64,000 nucleotides of DNA from assembly GCA_029964075.1 (NCBI GenBank), contig CM057140.1, positions 3,490,643 to 3,554,642 on the forward strand, written 5' to 3'. This document shows positions 1 through 10,716 of the stretch, one piece after another (positions within the stretch are counted from its first letter, which is position 1; each line of letters begins with the position of its first letter). Source of the DNA: Patiria pectinifera. Lineage: Eukaryota; Echinodermata; Asteroidea; Valvatida; Asterinidae. The position numbers and the translations under genes were made by a program. The notes beneath the pieces are model-generated. The model was not told where the DNA came from and made no database searches. It worked only from the letters and a program-made list of their open reading frames with translations.

Positions 1-1149
1 ACCTTTCATAGTTTGACTACCGTTATTTAATGTCTCAGTACAAAAAAAATATAATTAAAACAATGCTTGAAAATTGGCAAAATAGCTTGCAAACTTATAT
101 TTTCGGAGATGCCACGCAAAAAAAAGTCACACACTTTGAAAGAAGTGCGCACAATTCAAGTAGCTTATTTCTCCTTCCGACTTCTTTCCATTCCATATAA
201 GAACATAAATTGTGACTGCAAATTTGATGATACATTGATAGCCTGAATTTTCAGCCAAGTTTGCTTTTCTATCTTTCCACCCAAAATTGGAAAATTGCTG
301 ATACTGCATAAACAGACATTAAAGTTGCTGGATTGGCTAGTAATAAAAACATATCCACATGTCAATTACTAGTGACAGGCTTTTGTAAGATGCGGGCTCC
401 GATAGAAGACAATTAAGTTATATTACGAAGGGCTGTTAGTTTAGTAGTCTATGTAAGGTGATGTAGTCTGGTCAGCGTTGTTTTTATCAAATAGATAGTC
501 TCAAATCCTGAGTCTTAATTGTGGTTTCCATGGTAAACTGCGACAGTGCAAACACTGTCAATGTTGCTTCCCAAGATCTTCTGGTAATAACGCCGAGCCA
601 TCCATCAAAACAAAACCGCACCAGTATTGGCTCAGCCATTTCGCTCACTAACCCGCACCAAAGCACTCAGAAAGAAAGAAAAGCGGGCTATAGTTGTTCA
701 TATGCCACTGGAACAATAACAGAAAACAAGGACTAAACGCAGTTGTATTTTGGATGCTTATTATAGCAATTCTTCTCTTAGAGTTTGTGGAGATAAGTGG
801 TTTAACTTTGAGGAAAATATCAGTTTTCAAGGTAAGTGCATATTTATACGAGAGACAAAACAACTTCTCTGTTCCAAGTCCCTTGAACTAGTGTTGTACA
901 TGTAGTAGGGTACATATTTCCATGAGTATATGAATACTTTGCAATTTGTTATGATGAGTATGAGTGTTAGTCCGAGTACGTACAAGTGTTAGTACCTTGC
1001 AATGAGAAAGAGTACTCTTTGAAATACATGTAATTCTTTATTGTATTGTGAATTGGTTGAGTGTTTAAAGGTTTGCTGAAGGCATATCAATTAACTGTTG
1101 TTACTATTTGGCCAACTGGTCTCCATTTTGCCATTTTTTTCTTCAACAG
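1..1149 (+). other. Upstream part of GPCR array unit 1, with noncoding 5' exon and intron
   Basis: This stretch has no coding gene. It is closely similar to the upstream parts of the other units (3140-3829, 13860-14704, 16560-17420), so it is array DNA and further units may lie left of the window. A splice donor (CAAG, then GTAAGTG at 832) ends a probable noncoding 5' exon. A pyrimidine-rich acceptor (TTTTTTCTTCAACAG) ends at 1149, 15 nt before the receptor ATG. The same donor and acceptor recur in units 3 and 4, which is why I read a roughly 318-nt intron in the 5' UTR. The exon's 5' end and the promoter cannot be placed. The 900-1020 part is rich in GTACAAG/GAGTATGAG low-complexity sequence. 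Confidence 0.55.
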
Positions 1150-1164
1150 CTAAACGTTGACGCC

Positions 1165-2145
1165 ATGATTACTGAAAGCAACTCGACAACAGAGGACTTG
1201 GACGGGTTTCGTGACACCAGCCTTGCCGTGCTGATGACCCTGGGGGTCATAGGCATTCTGGGTAATGGCCTCGTCTGCGTGACCATCCTCCGAGCGCGAT
1301 TCATGCACTCAGTCACCAATTTCATGATCGGGCATTTGGCATTTGCGGACTTTTTAGTCTGCTTGATGTTCCTGGTGTTTCATGAGCGTTTTGTCTCGTC
1401 CGAAGACTACTTGCATGACCCCCTTCGTTGTCTCTTCTTCAAAGTCAATGTACCAGCGTGGTTTGCAGCCAGCCTGTCCAATGTTTGCTTGGTGTGCGTT
1501 ACCGTGGAGCGGTACATAGCGATTGTGTATCCGCTGCACTATCCTCGCTACTTGTCGAGTTTCAGGGTGAAAGTGGTGACAGTTGGACTGTGGGCTCTGT
1601 CGGCGGCATCTGCGTCGATTCAAGCATTTTTTCCGATCGATATTCATGCAACCAAGTCCTGCCTGCCGGATTTGACTATGCCAACTACCCTGCTTCACGT
1701 ACTCTACATCATCAGATTGCTACAGTTCGGCGTGCCAGTGCTGTTGATGTTCTTTTGCTACGGCAAGATCATGGTCAATCTGTACCGAAAAGCGCAACTT
1801 CACCGTCATGCTAACAACCACGCCCCCGCTGACGACTTAAACAGAGCCCAGCGAAAAGTTGCTCTTCTTTTGTTTTCTGTGGCAGCTATATACGTCACCA
1901 TTTGGTCCTCCTTTGCAATCTTTAACAGCTATCTGTATCTATCTAAAGTGAAGGACGCTTTCCTGACGCAGATCTTCGACGAGGTTTACCCGATACTGAT
2001 TGTCCTGAATTCGCTGGTGAATCCGATAATTTACGCTTTCAAGTACAAGGAGTTCCAAAAAGGCGTGAGGGAGACCGTGCTGCCCGGCTGTCTTAAAAGG
2101 CAGCACAGGGTTGACGTGGGAAATAACGACATTGCGATGGGGTGA
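1165..2145 (+). CDS. Class A (rhodopsin-like) GPCR, array copy 1
   Basis: This is a seven-transmembrane receptor of 326 residues in one coding exon, expected at the plasma membrane and coupled to G proteins. Class A landmarks are in order: GN at 33-34 (TM1), LAFAD at 58-62 (TM2), Cys89 before TM3 and Cys166 in extracellular loop 2 as the likely disulfide, ERY at 115-117, Trp143 (TM4), Pro191 (TM5), and NPIIY at 286-290 (TM7). Asn6 in the short N-terminus is in a glycosylation sequon. TM6 keeps Trp247 but lacks the usual proline two residues later. An open frame runs back to 1108, but that part is intron: a splice acceptor ends at 1149, and the ATG at 1165 gives the same length as copies 3 and 4. 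The ligand is not identifiable. It looks like a lineage-specific, peptide-receptor-like expansion. Confidence 0.9.
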   Translation: MITESNSTTEDLDGFRDTSLAVLMTLGVIGILGNGLVCVTILRARFMHSVTNFMIGHLAFADFLVCLMFLVFHERFVSSEDYLHDPLRCLFFKVNVPAWFAASLSNVCLVCVTVERYIAIVYPLHYPRYLSSFRVKVVTVGLWALSAASASIQAFFPIDIHATKSCLPDLTMPTTLLHVLYIIRLLQFGVPVLLMFFCYGKIMVNLYRKAQLHRHANNHAPADDLNRAQRKVALLLFSVAAIYVTIWSSFAIFNSYLYLSKVKDAFLTQIFDEVYPILIVLNSLVNPIIYAFKYKEFQKGVRETVLPGCLKRQHRVDVGNNDIAMG

Positions 2146-3829
2146 AAAAAGTTTGTCTTGGTTTCAAGATGGGATTTTAGATTCAATCCCCTGACGAAAT
2201 TTCATCAGTAGCACGGCTATCAAGAGGGGGCACTCTACTCACGCAACAGACATCTGATAAAAGCTAGACACGACATTTACATATGTGAATTTTGTAAGCA
2301 AATAGGTTTCGTCACACGGCCTATGGATGTTACGCGATAAGTGAACATCCTGTGGCTTTAAACCACGTGCATACGATGAACGTTTATGTAATTAACATAT
2401 TCCATACGCAGTTCTGGACGGTTTGGGACAGTTTACTGAGTAACAGAGAGGGCGGTTTGGGGCGGCGCAGGGACTCATAGGTCAACACACTCAGACGTAT
2501 TAAATGCATTATGTAAATGCTCAAAACACATCATTTGATACCGAATACATATTTCCCTTTTTGTAGATCGACTATTGTTATTTTACGTCTCAAGACAATC
2601 ATACATTTTAAGAAATGCTTGAAATTGGCAATTAAAATTGAAAACTTAGATCCTCGGAGATGCTATGCTAAAAATGACACAAGCTTTACATAAATGCGCA
2701 TAATTTAAAGTAGCCCATTTCTCCTTTATATTTCTTTCTATTCTGTGTAAGAACATAACTTAATTGTGACTGCAATTTTTTTAAGACACGGTGATAGCAT
2801 GAATTTTGAGCCTAAGTTTATTTACATCTTTAATTTCAACCCAAATTTTGAGAATTGCTGATATCGCATAAACAGACACTGAAATCTCTGCATTTGCTAA
2901 TGACAACATATCCACATTTCAAGTACTAGTGACAGGCTTTTGTTAGACACAGGCTCCGATAGATGACAATTAAATTATATAATATGAAGGGCTGTCAGTT
3001 TTAGTCTATGTAAGGTGATGTAGTCGCGTCAGCGTTGTTTTCGCCTAATAGATACTTTCAAATCATTACTTAATTTGCATTACAATGTATTTTGAAAACG
3101 GAGTGAATGTTCCAAATAAATCATTTAAAACTTAAAACATATTAAACCTTTCATAGTTTGACTACCGTCATTTGATGTCTCATTACAAAAATCATAATTA
3201 AAACAATGCTTGAAAATTGGCAATATAACTTGCAAACTTATATTTTCGGAGATGCAACGCAAAAAAAGTCGCACACTTAATTTTAAAGAAGTGCGCACAA
3301 TTCAAGTAGCTTATTTCTCCTTCCGACTTCTTTCCATTCCATATAAGAACATAAATTGTGACTGCAAATTTGATGATACATTGATAGCCTGGATTTTCAG
3401 CCAAGTTTTCTTTTGTATCTTTTCACCCAAAATTGGAAAATTGCTGATACTGCATAAACAGACATCAAAGTTGCTGGATTGGCTAGTAAGAAAAACATAT
3501 CCACATGTCAATTACTAGTGGCAGGCTTTTGTAAGATGCGGGCTCCGATAGAAGACAATTAAGTTATATTACGAAGGGCTGTTAGTTTTAGTCTATGTAA
3601 GGTGATGTAGTCGAGTCAGCGTTGTTTTTGTCTCAAATCCTGAGTCTTAATTGTGGTTTCCATGGTAAACTGCGACAGTGCAAACATTGTCAATGTTGCC
3701 TCCCAAGATCTTCTGGTAATAACGCTGAGCCATCCGTCAAAACAAAACCGCACCAGTATTGGCTCAGCCATTTCACTCGCCAACCCACACCAAAGCACTC
3801 ACAGAGCGCGCACAGGAAAGAAATTGAAG
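2146..3829. repeat. Array spacer between GPCR units 1 and 2, with an internal segment duplication
   Basis: No gene is seen. Bases 2146-2560 are the conserved downstream part of the unit and recur after every copy. Bases about 2560-3060 and about 3140-3640 are diverged copies of each other: both carry the motif order TGAAATTGGCAAT, GGAGATGC, TTTCTCCTT, TGTGACTGCA and CAATTACTAGTGACAGGC or close variants. Unit 1 is therefore about 0.5 kb longer than the others. Bases 3600-3829 are the upstream part of unit 2, cut off by the BEL/Pao LTR before its 5' exon. Confidence 0.6.
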
Positions 3830-4149
3830 TGTCATGGTAATAAACTGGAAGAATAGGAGCCTATTTCCGACACCTCGTGTGGCGTGGCCTATTTTCGCCC
3901 ATCCCAAACAATTGAAATCTTTACATATGTGGATTGTGGATTCAAACAGTGCAATCAATAACTACGGATCAATAACTGGGAAAATCACAGGCTTTACAGT
4001 TAACAATAAACATCAAACTGGGTTTAATCTGGAAATAAGCTTGCTCACCATCCGTAACCAGCCCAATGCCCTCCGATTCCCGCGGTTGCTATGTCGGTTC
4101 GCTGCATTAGTCCGCATGGTGGCGCTATTGAAATATTAAAGTCGCAACA
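3830..4149 (-). repeat. Left LTR (3' LTR) of the BEL/Pao element
   Basis: This 320-bp repeat matches 11022-11324 almost throughout, for example at GGAGCCTATTTCCGACACC and TTGCTATGTCGGTTCGCTGC. It carries two short insertions relative to the other LTR: a repeated GATTGTG near 3935 and about 11 bp near 4065. On the plus strand it starts TGTCATGG and ends GTCGCAACA. Confidence 0.85.
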
Positions 4150-4341
4150 TAGCCGCCCCTAAACTGTGCGCAACAGTTTACATAGCGCTGGCTTTAGCAT
4201 GGGTGCACAGATGGTGGAAGTTAACAGGTAAAGTTAAGAATCAGTAACTGGTTTGTAAGAAATAGTAACAAGTAACAACAGGCTTGACCAAGAGGCCGCC
4301 CCATGAATGGTCACAGGGGGTGTACTCTGCGGTAACAAGGA

Positions 4342-5428
4342 CTAGGTTTCATCAGGCTCAGGCAGAGTGGCCACTTCAGGATTGCCGCCAAGGGCTGTTT
4401 CAGAAGGAAGCCGGATCAGGCGTACCACTGGCCTGGTGTAGATGCGATCTCCGACCTGCACCCTTACGGTGCGAACCCGATTATCAGTACCAGGTAGTAC
4501 CTCAGTGACCTTAGCCAGAGGCCAAGAGGCACGTCGTTGCTGCGGATCAGCCATCAGAACTACATCACCGACGGACAGGTTGTCGGTCTCTCTGCGCCAC
4601 TTCTGGCGGGCTTGCATGGCCGACAGATAGGACTGAACAAACTCCTTCCAAAATTTCTGCATCAGGGCTTGGCACTGGCGCCAGCGTCGCCGACTAAGTA
4701 CGTCGCGCTCCGGGTAGACAACCTGTGGCGGGGCATGGTCCCGCCGCCCCATGAGAAGCACGAAAGGCGTGATGGGATCTGGATCAGCAAATGTCTGATG
4801 ACACATAAGTCAATGGCTTAGAATTCAGCAAGGCTTCTACCTCAACCAGGCAAGTATAGAGAACAGGAGCGCTAACTGACCGATCACCCAGGGTGGCGTA
4901 CAAGGCAGTTTTCACTGACCGAATCTCTCTCTCCCAGGTCCCACCGAAGTGTGGTGCAGAGGGAGGATTGAACCTGAAATTGACTTTGTATCGGGCAAGT
5001 CTCTCCTGAAGGTCAGGTGCCATATCGCTGAATGCCTTCCTCAGTTCAGAAAGACCTCCCTTGAAGTTAGTCCCATTGTCGCACAACAATTCATGGGGTG
5101 CGCCACGTCTTGAACGGAACCGATTGAACGCCAAAAGAAAGGCGTCGGCATCAAGAGACTCAAGCAAATCTAAGTAGACGGCTCTTGTGGTCATGCACTT
5201 CCATATTATACCCATCTCCATTCACTTCGTCTCCCCTTGGTAATGGTGTAGGGGCCAAAGCAGTCTACCCCCGTGGAGTAGAATGCTGGCTTGCCAATTC
5301 GCAGACGAGCATGTGGCATATCCGCCATCTTGGGCACTGAAGGTTGACCACGCTGTCTTAGGCATCCGGTGCATCTGCTTTGTAGACCTCTGATGGACTG
5401 GCGTCCTCGCAACAACCAGAAGCGTCAA
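4342..5428 (-). pseudogene. BEL/Pao integrase and C-terminal domain, broken by frameshifts
   Basis: This is the downstream part of the retrotransposon polyprotein, readable only in pieces. Pieces lie at about 5206-5428 (end of the zinc-binding module and start of the integrase core, with GVDCFGPY), 4784-5221 (integrase core, with CDNGTNF, PPSAPHFGGTWER and ALLNSKPLTY) and 4342-4806 (the conserved C-terminal BEL/Pao domain, with RRRWRQCQALMQKFW). Adjacent pieces are in different frames, with breaks near 5420, 5215 and 4795. The Asp in CDNGTNF and the Glu in the GGTWER segment match retroviral-type integrase catalytic positions. As sequenced it cannot make one integrase protein. Confidence 0.8.
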
Positions 5429-8400
5429 CGCATATCTGCAAGCACAGTACCAGTTCCAGGATGCCGAAGACGTTCGTCAGCATTTTTGATCAGCAGTTGT
5501 ACTATCGGGTGCTTGCAGTCAAGGACGACAGGGTGTTTCACATCAATGTCCAACTCCGCTCGACGGAGTCTCCCTCCAACCCGGATCAACTGGGTATCCT
5601 TGTCGATTTCGTGCGCAAGTTTTGCCAGGCGACTATTTCTTGGAACAGGCTTGCCAGCTGTAAGAGCTGCAAGATCATCTGGAAAGCTTTCAGCTTGTAC
5701 CTTTCCGTAGAGGGCTTGTTCAGTCTCCATCCGTTGGTCAGCGCTGAGGAAATCTGGCTTAGTTTCATCCTCAGCCTCGCAAAGAATGCGTCCATATGCC
5801 TCAACCAGGTCATCCCAGGAAGCAAACTGAGACGCGTCGATCTCTGGAACCTCTCCTCGATTGCCGAGGGTAAAAGCAGTAAAAAGACTGCCCTTCAGCT
5901 CAACTTCGCCATCATCCTGCTGCATGTGCGATGGCAAGCTTGGCCAATCCTCTTCAGGACCAGAGAGGAAGGGTGGAGCAGACCACCGACTCTCCATGGT
6001 CAACTCGCTGAGCATCAATCCACGGGTCAGGTCATCTGCAGGGTTCTTGGCGGTGTCTACATACCGCCAGATAGTGTGGTCTGTGAGTCTTTGAATCTCA
6101 GCGATGCGGGCACCGACAAAACGGTTGTACCGGCAAGATTCTGAGGTAATCCAGCTCAAAACTGTCGTGCTGTCACTCCAACAAGTGACGGAAAGGTTCA
6201 ACCTCAACTCATCCTCGAGAAGCTCGGTCAGTTCAGCACCAGAAAGAGCAGCCTGAAGTTCCAATCGGGGAATAGTTTGCACACGCTTTGGTGCCAAACG
6301 GGAACGTGCCATGACAAACCTGACACACACCTCTCCTGACTTAGCAATGGCTCGAAGATAAGCAACAGACCCATAGGCCCTTTTGGAAGCGTCAGTGAAC
6401 ACGTGCAGTTGATAGGACACATTTGCTGGATCAAAGTGTGGGGGAAGGTAGCACCGAGGCAGGTATACAAGAGGGAGATCGATGATTTCTTTGCGCCATC
6501 TCATGTGTTGGGCACGTAAGCCATCCTTGCCTTCGTCGGGGATCTCCTCATCCCAGCCCCACGGTCTCTTCCAAAGCTCCTGAACAAGCATCTTTCCCCT
6601 CACCATATATGGCATGAGGTAACCAAGGGGGTCCTTCCCGGCACATCTCATCACATCACTTAGAACAGCTCTTCGAGTGAGGACCGGACACTCACGAAGT
6701 TCAAGTTTGTAACAGAGTGTATCGTGCTGGAAATTCCAGTGGGGTCCTAAGGCTGCTTCCTCAGGTGAATCACAACTTGAACTCAGCCATCTCTCAGTAC
6801 TGCAGGAGCGGGCTTCCTGTGGAAGGTCTTTGACCACTTCTACGAAGTTGCTGGCCCATTTGACAATGGGAAATCCTCCAGCGCCAAGCGCTTTACATAG
6901 TTTTTCAACTAGGTCTTTCGCTTCTGGGACACTGGGCTTGCCATCTAGGCAGTTGTCAACGTAGAATGAATTCATTACACTTCTGACAATGTCTGGATCT
7001 GGAAACCGGTCCTGCACATGCTTCTGCAGGGCGAAAGTGGCACAGCATGGACTGCATGTGGTACCAAAGGGGAGTACGTTCCACTCCAGTTCCTCCATTT
7101 CGGCACCAGGGTCCAAATCCCTCCACAGGAACCGAAGCATGCATCGGTCACACTCTAAAGTGCGCACACAGTGAAACATCGCTTTGATGTCACCGGACAC
7201 AGCTACTTGATGCTGTCTGAATCGTACTAGCACTCCAACCAGCGGTGAACCCAGGGTAGGCCCAGGAAGCAAGTGGTCGTTCAGAGACTCTCCCCGGTAC
7301 GGGAACGCACAGTTGAAAACCAGTCTTGTCTTCCCATTCTGCCGAACAACATGGTGGGGTATATACCAATGCCGCTCGGGGTGTCTCTCTTTCTCCTCAG
7401 CAGTGAGCATGCGGACGAGTCCTGCCTCCTTCAGTTCCCGGATTTTCTTGGAGTGCTCATCAGCGAGTGCTGGATCTCTCTGGAGACGTTGCTCATTCCG
7501 TTTCAGAGCAGGCGACACTGCACTTGCCGGACAGGTAAGTACCTCGTTGTCACGTCTCCACAGGAGGGGGGTTGCGACACGGTCAATTCCATCTACATTT
7601 ACATAGGTAGATTTTGCCTCAAGGAGATCAACCGCTCGCTGGTCCTGCTTGGATCGAGTGGCTTGTTTTCGATCAAGATACATCTGCGCATCGTGCTGCC
7701 ACATCTTACAAACATTCTCGTGGAGAACTCTGTCGGCTTCCATGGGTGGTAGCACAGACAAGAAGTTTACTTCATTCTTGCGCCTGGACTTCAGAATGGG
7801 GCCCTGGACAGCCCACCCAAGTTTGGTGCGCACAGCCATTGGTGCACCTTCGGGACCAAAATGACTCTCAATGGGAACAATCAGATATGGGCGATCACTG
7901 CCGATCAGCAATAATGGCCGTGCCTCCTTGACTTCCTGCAGTGGAAGACCCCGCAGATGCGGCCACCTCCTTTGCAAATCTCGTGCAGGAACAGAATGCT
8001 CTGAAAGCCTCAACATGGAAGACGAAAAGACATTGGAAAGGGTGATGCGTGAATCTTGGTCGTGGATTGGTGCAAGATCGACCGAGACTATCACGCCCTT
8101 GCAGGGGGTACATTCCTCCCTGGCGGTTGCAATTGGCATCTTGGTGCTCTCACCCTTGAGGCCAAGTGCCTCGGTAGCTTCGATAAGCATCAAGGAGAAA
8201 TTGGCAGCATCGTCCAACAAGCAGTACGTCTCCATCTGTCGACCGTTGGCATAGAGCGTGACTGGCAAAATCTTCATGCTGACGTCAGGTAGCCAAGGGT
8301 TTCCATCCCCGTAAAAGACAGACAGGTTTGGGTCGAAGGAGGAATAGTACACTCCATACCCTGGTTGCTCTATCAGATCATGGTGAACGGTCAGGTGCAT

Positions 8401-10716
8401 CTTGTCGCATCGGCGACAAGGCTTGCGTAGGTCGCACTCCTTTCCGTTTTTGTGCAGGCGTGCACACTGCCAGCAGCGTTTGTCAGCCTTAATCCACTTC
8501 ATGCGCTGTTCCATCGTGAGATCGCTGAATTTGTCGCATCGAGAGAGCCAGTGTTCTTCCCGGCAGTGGGGACAACTCTTCCGGAAGGGTTTCTTGCCAT
8601 CACTTCGGGTAGCCTTATAGGCAGATGCGCCCTTTGGCGGATTGCTGGTAGTCTTTCCAGCCAGTTCCATGTGGTAGGCAGCTGCACCTTTTCTGCGGCG
8701 GTCCCGGTTGGTTGGGGGGAGTTCAATCTTAATACTCTCGCTGAGCTGCACCTTCTTTCTGGCTATGGCCGCCGTGTCTTGCAGCCACATGGCGATGTCA
8801 AGCAGAGAAAAGTTGTTGACATTTCTGGCCTTCATAGCCTTCAAAAAGGCCGTCTGATGGGTATGTGACAGGCGACTGTACAGGATGCAAGCTGTAGAGT
8901 TGGCATTTAGTTCCGCCTGGCCTTCCGGTGCACTCTTGAGTTGCGTGACCAACGCTGACACCGCTGCTGCAAACTCTACCATCCCCTTGGAGTCACTGGC
9001 TGTCAGTCTCGGCCACGACGTAATATGGTCAATCTTGGCACGTATTAGGACACCAATATCACCATAAAGCTTCTTGAGGGTGGACATTGCCTTAGTGAAG
9101 GGGCTACCATCATGCTCAAGCCCGAGGACATCCTTCTTGGGTTGACCACTTAACTTCGACCTGACAATGAAGTATTTTTGTAGCTCGCTGAGGTGGACCA
9201 AGGGCTTGATGCAGCCATCTATCATTGCCTCAATACAACGAAACTCTGCTGGGTCGCCTCCCCCGAAGTTGGGAACCTCCATGTTTATACCTCCGGCTGA
9301 GGCTGCCAACATGGAGCTTAACATCATTTGGCTTGAGGAATTAAAAGTAGGCGGTTCGGAAAAATCAGAAACCCTAGCAGTAGAGGCAGAAACCTGAGTC
9401 GGAGTGGGGTTTGTCCCCAAAGTGGGAGAAGTTTCATGGTAAAGATTATGAATACCAGCGTGGTACGATGCCAAATTTGGCTGAAAGGCAGTGAAGTTGT
9501 GATCAGGTGCCAAGCTGCCTGGCATCATGCGGCACTGAGCAGAGGGCTCAGACCACGCGAGCGCGGAACTCGCGGCAGTTTGCGTGTGGCCCGCTTTCGC
9601 GAGGGGGCTCGCGAGCGGGCGTGCGTGGCACACGGAAAGGTGCGTTTGCCTTGCGACGGGATGTGCGAAACTGGCGGCCGGTTGCGCAAATTGCGCGAAG
9701 TTCGCGGCGGGTTGCGCAAAGCTCGCGACGGATTGAGCGAAGGTCGCGATGGGTTGCACGAGACTTGCGACTGGTTGCGCGAAGCTCGTGGCTGGTTGCG
9801 TGATTTGCGCAAAGCTCGCGACGGGTTGCGCGTAGCTCGCGGTTTGTTGCGTGAATTGCGCGAAGCTTGCGGCTGGTTGCGCAAAGCTCACGACGGATTG
9901 AGCGAAGGTCGCGACGGGTTGCACGAGACTTGCGACTGGTTGCTCGAAGCTCGCGTCTGGTTGCCCGAAGTTCGCGACAGGTTGCGAGTAGCTCGCGGCT
10001 TGGTGCACGCATTTTGGGCTTAACTGTACTAGACTCGCAGCTGATGAGTGTGCAGCAGGTAGGCCTATAGGATTTATGGCCTGGAGGGCCGCCGGGTTTT
10101 CCGCAACCGGCAAGCTCGTAACACTGGTGGAGGGTGAAATTACAGAATGGCTTACAACACTAGTAATATTTGGCAAAGCATGTGATTGTGAATACAAAGG
10201 TGTGTCACTCATGCTAGTTTGTACAAATTCGGATTCTACCCTAGCCAGATTAAAATTGAGATCAGCAGTTTGTAATTGTCTCTCGAGCTCAATCTGTCGA
10301 GCAAATTGTTCCTTTTCCTTCAGGATGCGGCTTTCTTCATGTTCGGCGACCAGCCGTGCCTGGGCCAACTCCATTTGTCTTTCACGCAGTGCCAGCTCCT
10401 CTCTTGTTCGCTGTGCTGCCAGTAGTCGCTCGTCCAACTCTTTGCTCTGGGCCATCGTGGCTCTCTCCAGCTCGAGTCGTCGCTTGGCGGCTTCATACTC
10501 CTGCTGCTTTTCCACAGCACGCATGTGAACAGACGAGTGGCTACTACTGCGGCTTCGCTCTGATGCAATTGAGCTGCATGTAGAGTGCTCCGACGGAAGT
10601 ATTGCAGGCTCAGCTACTGTGGGTAGTTTGTCCGTTGATTTTGAAGGACCCTCGGTGGGTGGTTTTGGAGCTGTTCCTCTAGGTCTGAGAACTCGTTTTT
10701 CTATGTTGCCGTCCAT
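5425..10716 (-). CDS. BEL/Pao Gag-protease-RT-RNase H polyprotein
   Basis: This long open frame of 1763 residues covers most of a BEL/Pao polyprotein. Approximate order: a basic and charged coiled-coil region (65-165); an unusual heptapeptide repeat rich in ASFAQPV (235-342); a Gag-like region starting VPNFGGGDPAEF near 480; cysteine/histidine zinc-binding motifs from CPHCREEHWLSRC near 712 to about 775; a retropepsin-like protease with LLDDAANFSLM near 834; reverse transcriptase from VSGDIKAMFHC (about 1174) to FYVDN (about 1252); RNase H from HVFTDAS (about 1439) through CWSDSTTVLSW (about 1510). The frame stops just after the first histidine of the HHCC zinc module (HPGTG, near 1755), where a frameshift separates it from the integrase. 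The ATG at 10716 follows the 5' LTR by about 300 nt. The FYVDN form of the RT motif is, to my knowledge, common in this superfamily. Confidence 0.85.
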   Translation of the reverse strand: MDGNIEKRVLRPRGTAPKPPTEGPSKSTDKLPTVAEPAILPSEHSTCSSIASERSRSSSHSSVHMRAVEKQQEYEAAKRRLELERATMAQSKELDERLLAAQRTREELALRERQMELAQARLVAEHEESRILKEKEQFARQIELERQLQTADLNFNLARVESEFVQTSMSDTPLYSQSHALPNITSVVSHSVISPSTSVTSLPVAENPAALQAINPIGLPAAHSSAASLVQLSPKCVHQAASYSQPVANFGQPDASFEQPVASLVQPVATFAQSVVSFAQPAASFAQFTQQTASYAQPVASFAQITQPATSFAQPVASLVQPIATFAQSVASFAQPAANFAQFAQPAASFAHPVARQTHLSVCHARPLASPLAKAGHTQTAASSALAWSEPSAQCRMMPGSLAPDHNFTAFQPNLASYHAGIHNLYHETSPTLGTNPTPTQVSASTARVSDFSEPPTFNSSSQMMLSSMLAASAGGINMEVPNFGGGDPAEFRCIEAMIDGCIKPLVHLSELQKYFIVRSKLSGQPKKDVLGLEHDGSPFTKAMSTLKKLYGDIGVLIRAKIDHITSWPRLTASDSKGMVEFAAAVSALVTQLKSAPEGQAELNANSTACILYSRLSHTHQTAFLKAMKARNVNNFSLLDIAMWLQDTAAIARKKVQLSESIKIELPPTNRDRRRKGAAAYHMELAGKTTSNPPKGASAYKATRSDGKKPFRKSCPHCREEHWLSRCDKFSDLTMEQRMKWIKADKRCWQCARLHKNGKECDLRKPCRRCDKMHLTVHHDLIEQPGYGVYYSSFDPNLSVFYGDGNPWLPDVSMKILPVTLYANGRQMETYCLLDDAANFSLMLIEATEALGLKGESTKMPIATAREECTPCKGVIVSVDLAPIHDQDSRITLSNVFSSSMLRLSEHSVPARDLQRRWPHLRGLPLQEVKEARPLLLIGSDRPYLIVPIESHFGPEGAPMAVRTKLGWAVQGPILKSRRKNEVNFLSVLPPMEADRVLHENVCKMWQHDAQMYLDRKQATRSKQDQRAVDLLEAKSTYVNVDGIDRVATPLLWRRDNEVLTCPASAVSPALKRNEQRLQRDPALADEHSKKIRELKEAGLVRMLTAEEKERHPERHWYIPHHVVRQNGKTRLVFNCAFPYRGESLNDHLLPGPTLGSPLVGVLVRFRQHQVAVSGDIKAMFHCVRTLECDRCMLRFLWRDLDPGAEMEELEWNVLPFGTTCSPCCATFALQKHVQDRFPDPDIVRSVMNSFYVDNCLDGKPSVPEAKDLVEKLCKALGAGGFPIVKWASNFVEVVKDLPQEARSCSTERWLSSSCDSPEEAALGPHWNFQHDTLCYKLELRECPVLTRRAVLSDVMRCAGKDPLGYLMPYMVRGKMLVQELWKRPWGWDEEIPDEGKDGLRAQHMRWRKEIIDLPLVYLPRCYLPPHFDPANVSYQLHVFTDASKRAYGSVAYLRAIAKSGEVCVRFVMARSRLAPKRVQTIPRLELQAALSGAELTELLEDELRLNLSVTCWSDSTTVLSWITSESCRYNRFVGARIAEIQRLTDHTIWRYVDTAKNPADDLTRGLMLSELTMESRWSAPPFLSGPEEDWPSLPSHMQQDDGEVELKGSLFTAFTLGNRGEVPEIDASQFASWDDLVEAYGRILCEAEDETKPDFLSADQRMETEQALYGKVQAESFPDDLAALTAGKPVPRNSRLAKLAHEIDKDTQLIRVGGRLRRAELDIDVKHPVVLDCKHPIVQLLIKNADERLRHPGTGTVLADMR
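9690..10012 (-). repeat. 21-bp-period repeat encoding heptapeptides in the BEL/Pao Gag
   Basis: On the minus strand this stretch encodes roughly fifteen degenerate seven-residue repeats of the type ASFAQPV (variants ASLVQPV, ATFAQSV, ANFAQPA). On the plus strand it shows as recurring GGTTGCGCGAAGCTCGCGAC-like words. The high GC and the regular 21-bp step produce long spurious open frames on both strands, which I do not count as genes. Confidence 0.75.

Noticed and set aside
1108..1164. Upstream extension of the GPCR copy 1 frame to an ATG at 1108
   Set aside because: It crosses a splice acceptor ending at 1149, and the equivalent extension is absent in copies 3 and 4.
6950..6970. FYVDN in place of FYVDD in the RT as a sign of a dead enzyme
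   Set aside because: The YVDN form is, to my knowledge, common in BEL/Pao elements. The frameshifts, not this residue, indicate inactivity.
9436..10023. Arg/Gly-rich open frames on both strands within the BEL/Pao Gag
   Set aside because: They are shadow frames of the 21-bp GC-rich Gag repeat. The minus-strand polyprotein frame explains the region.
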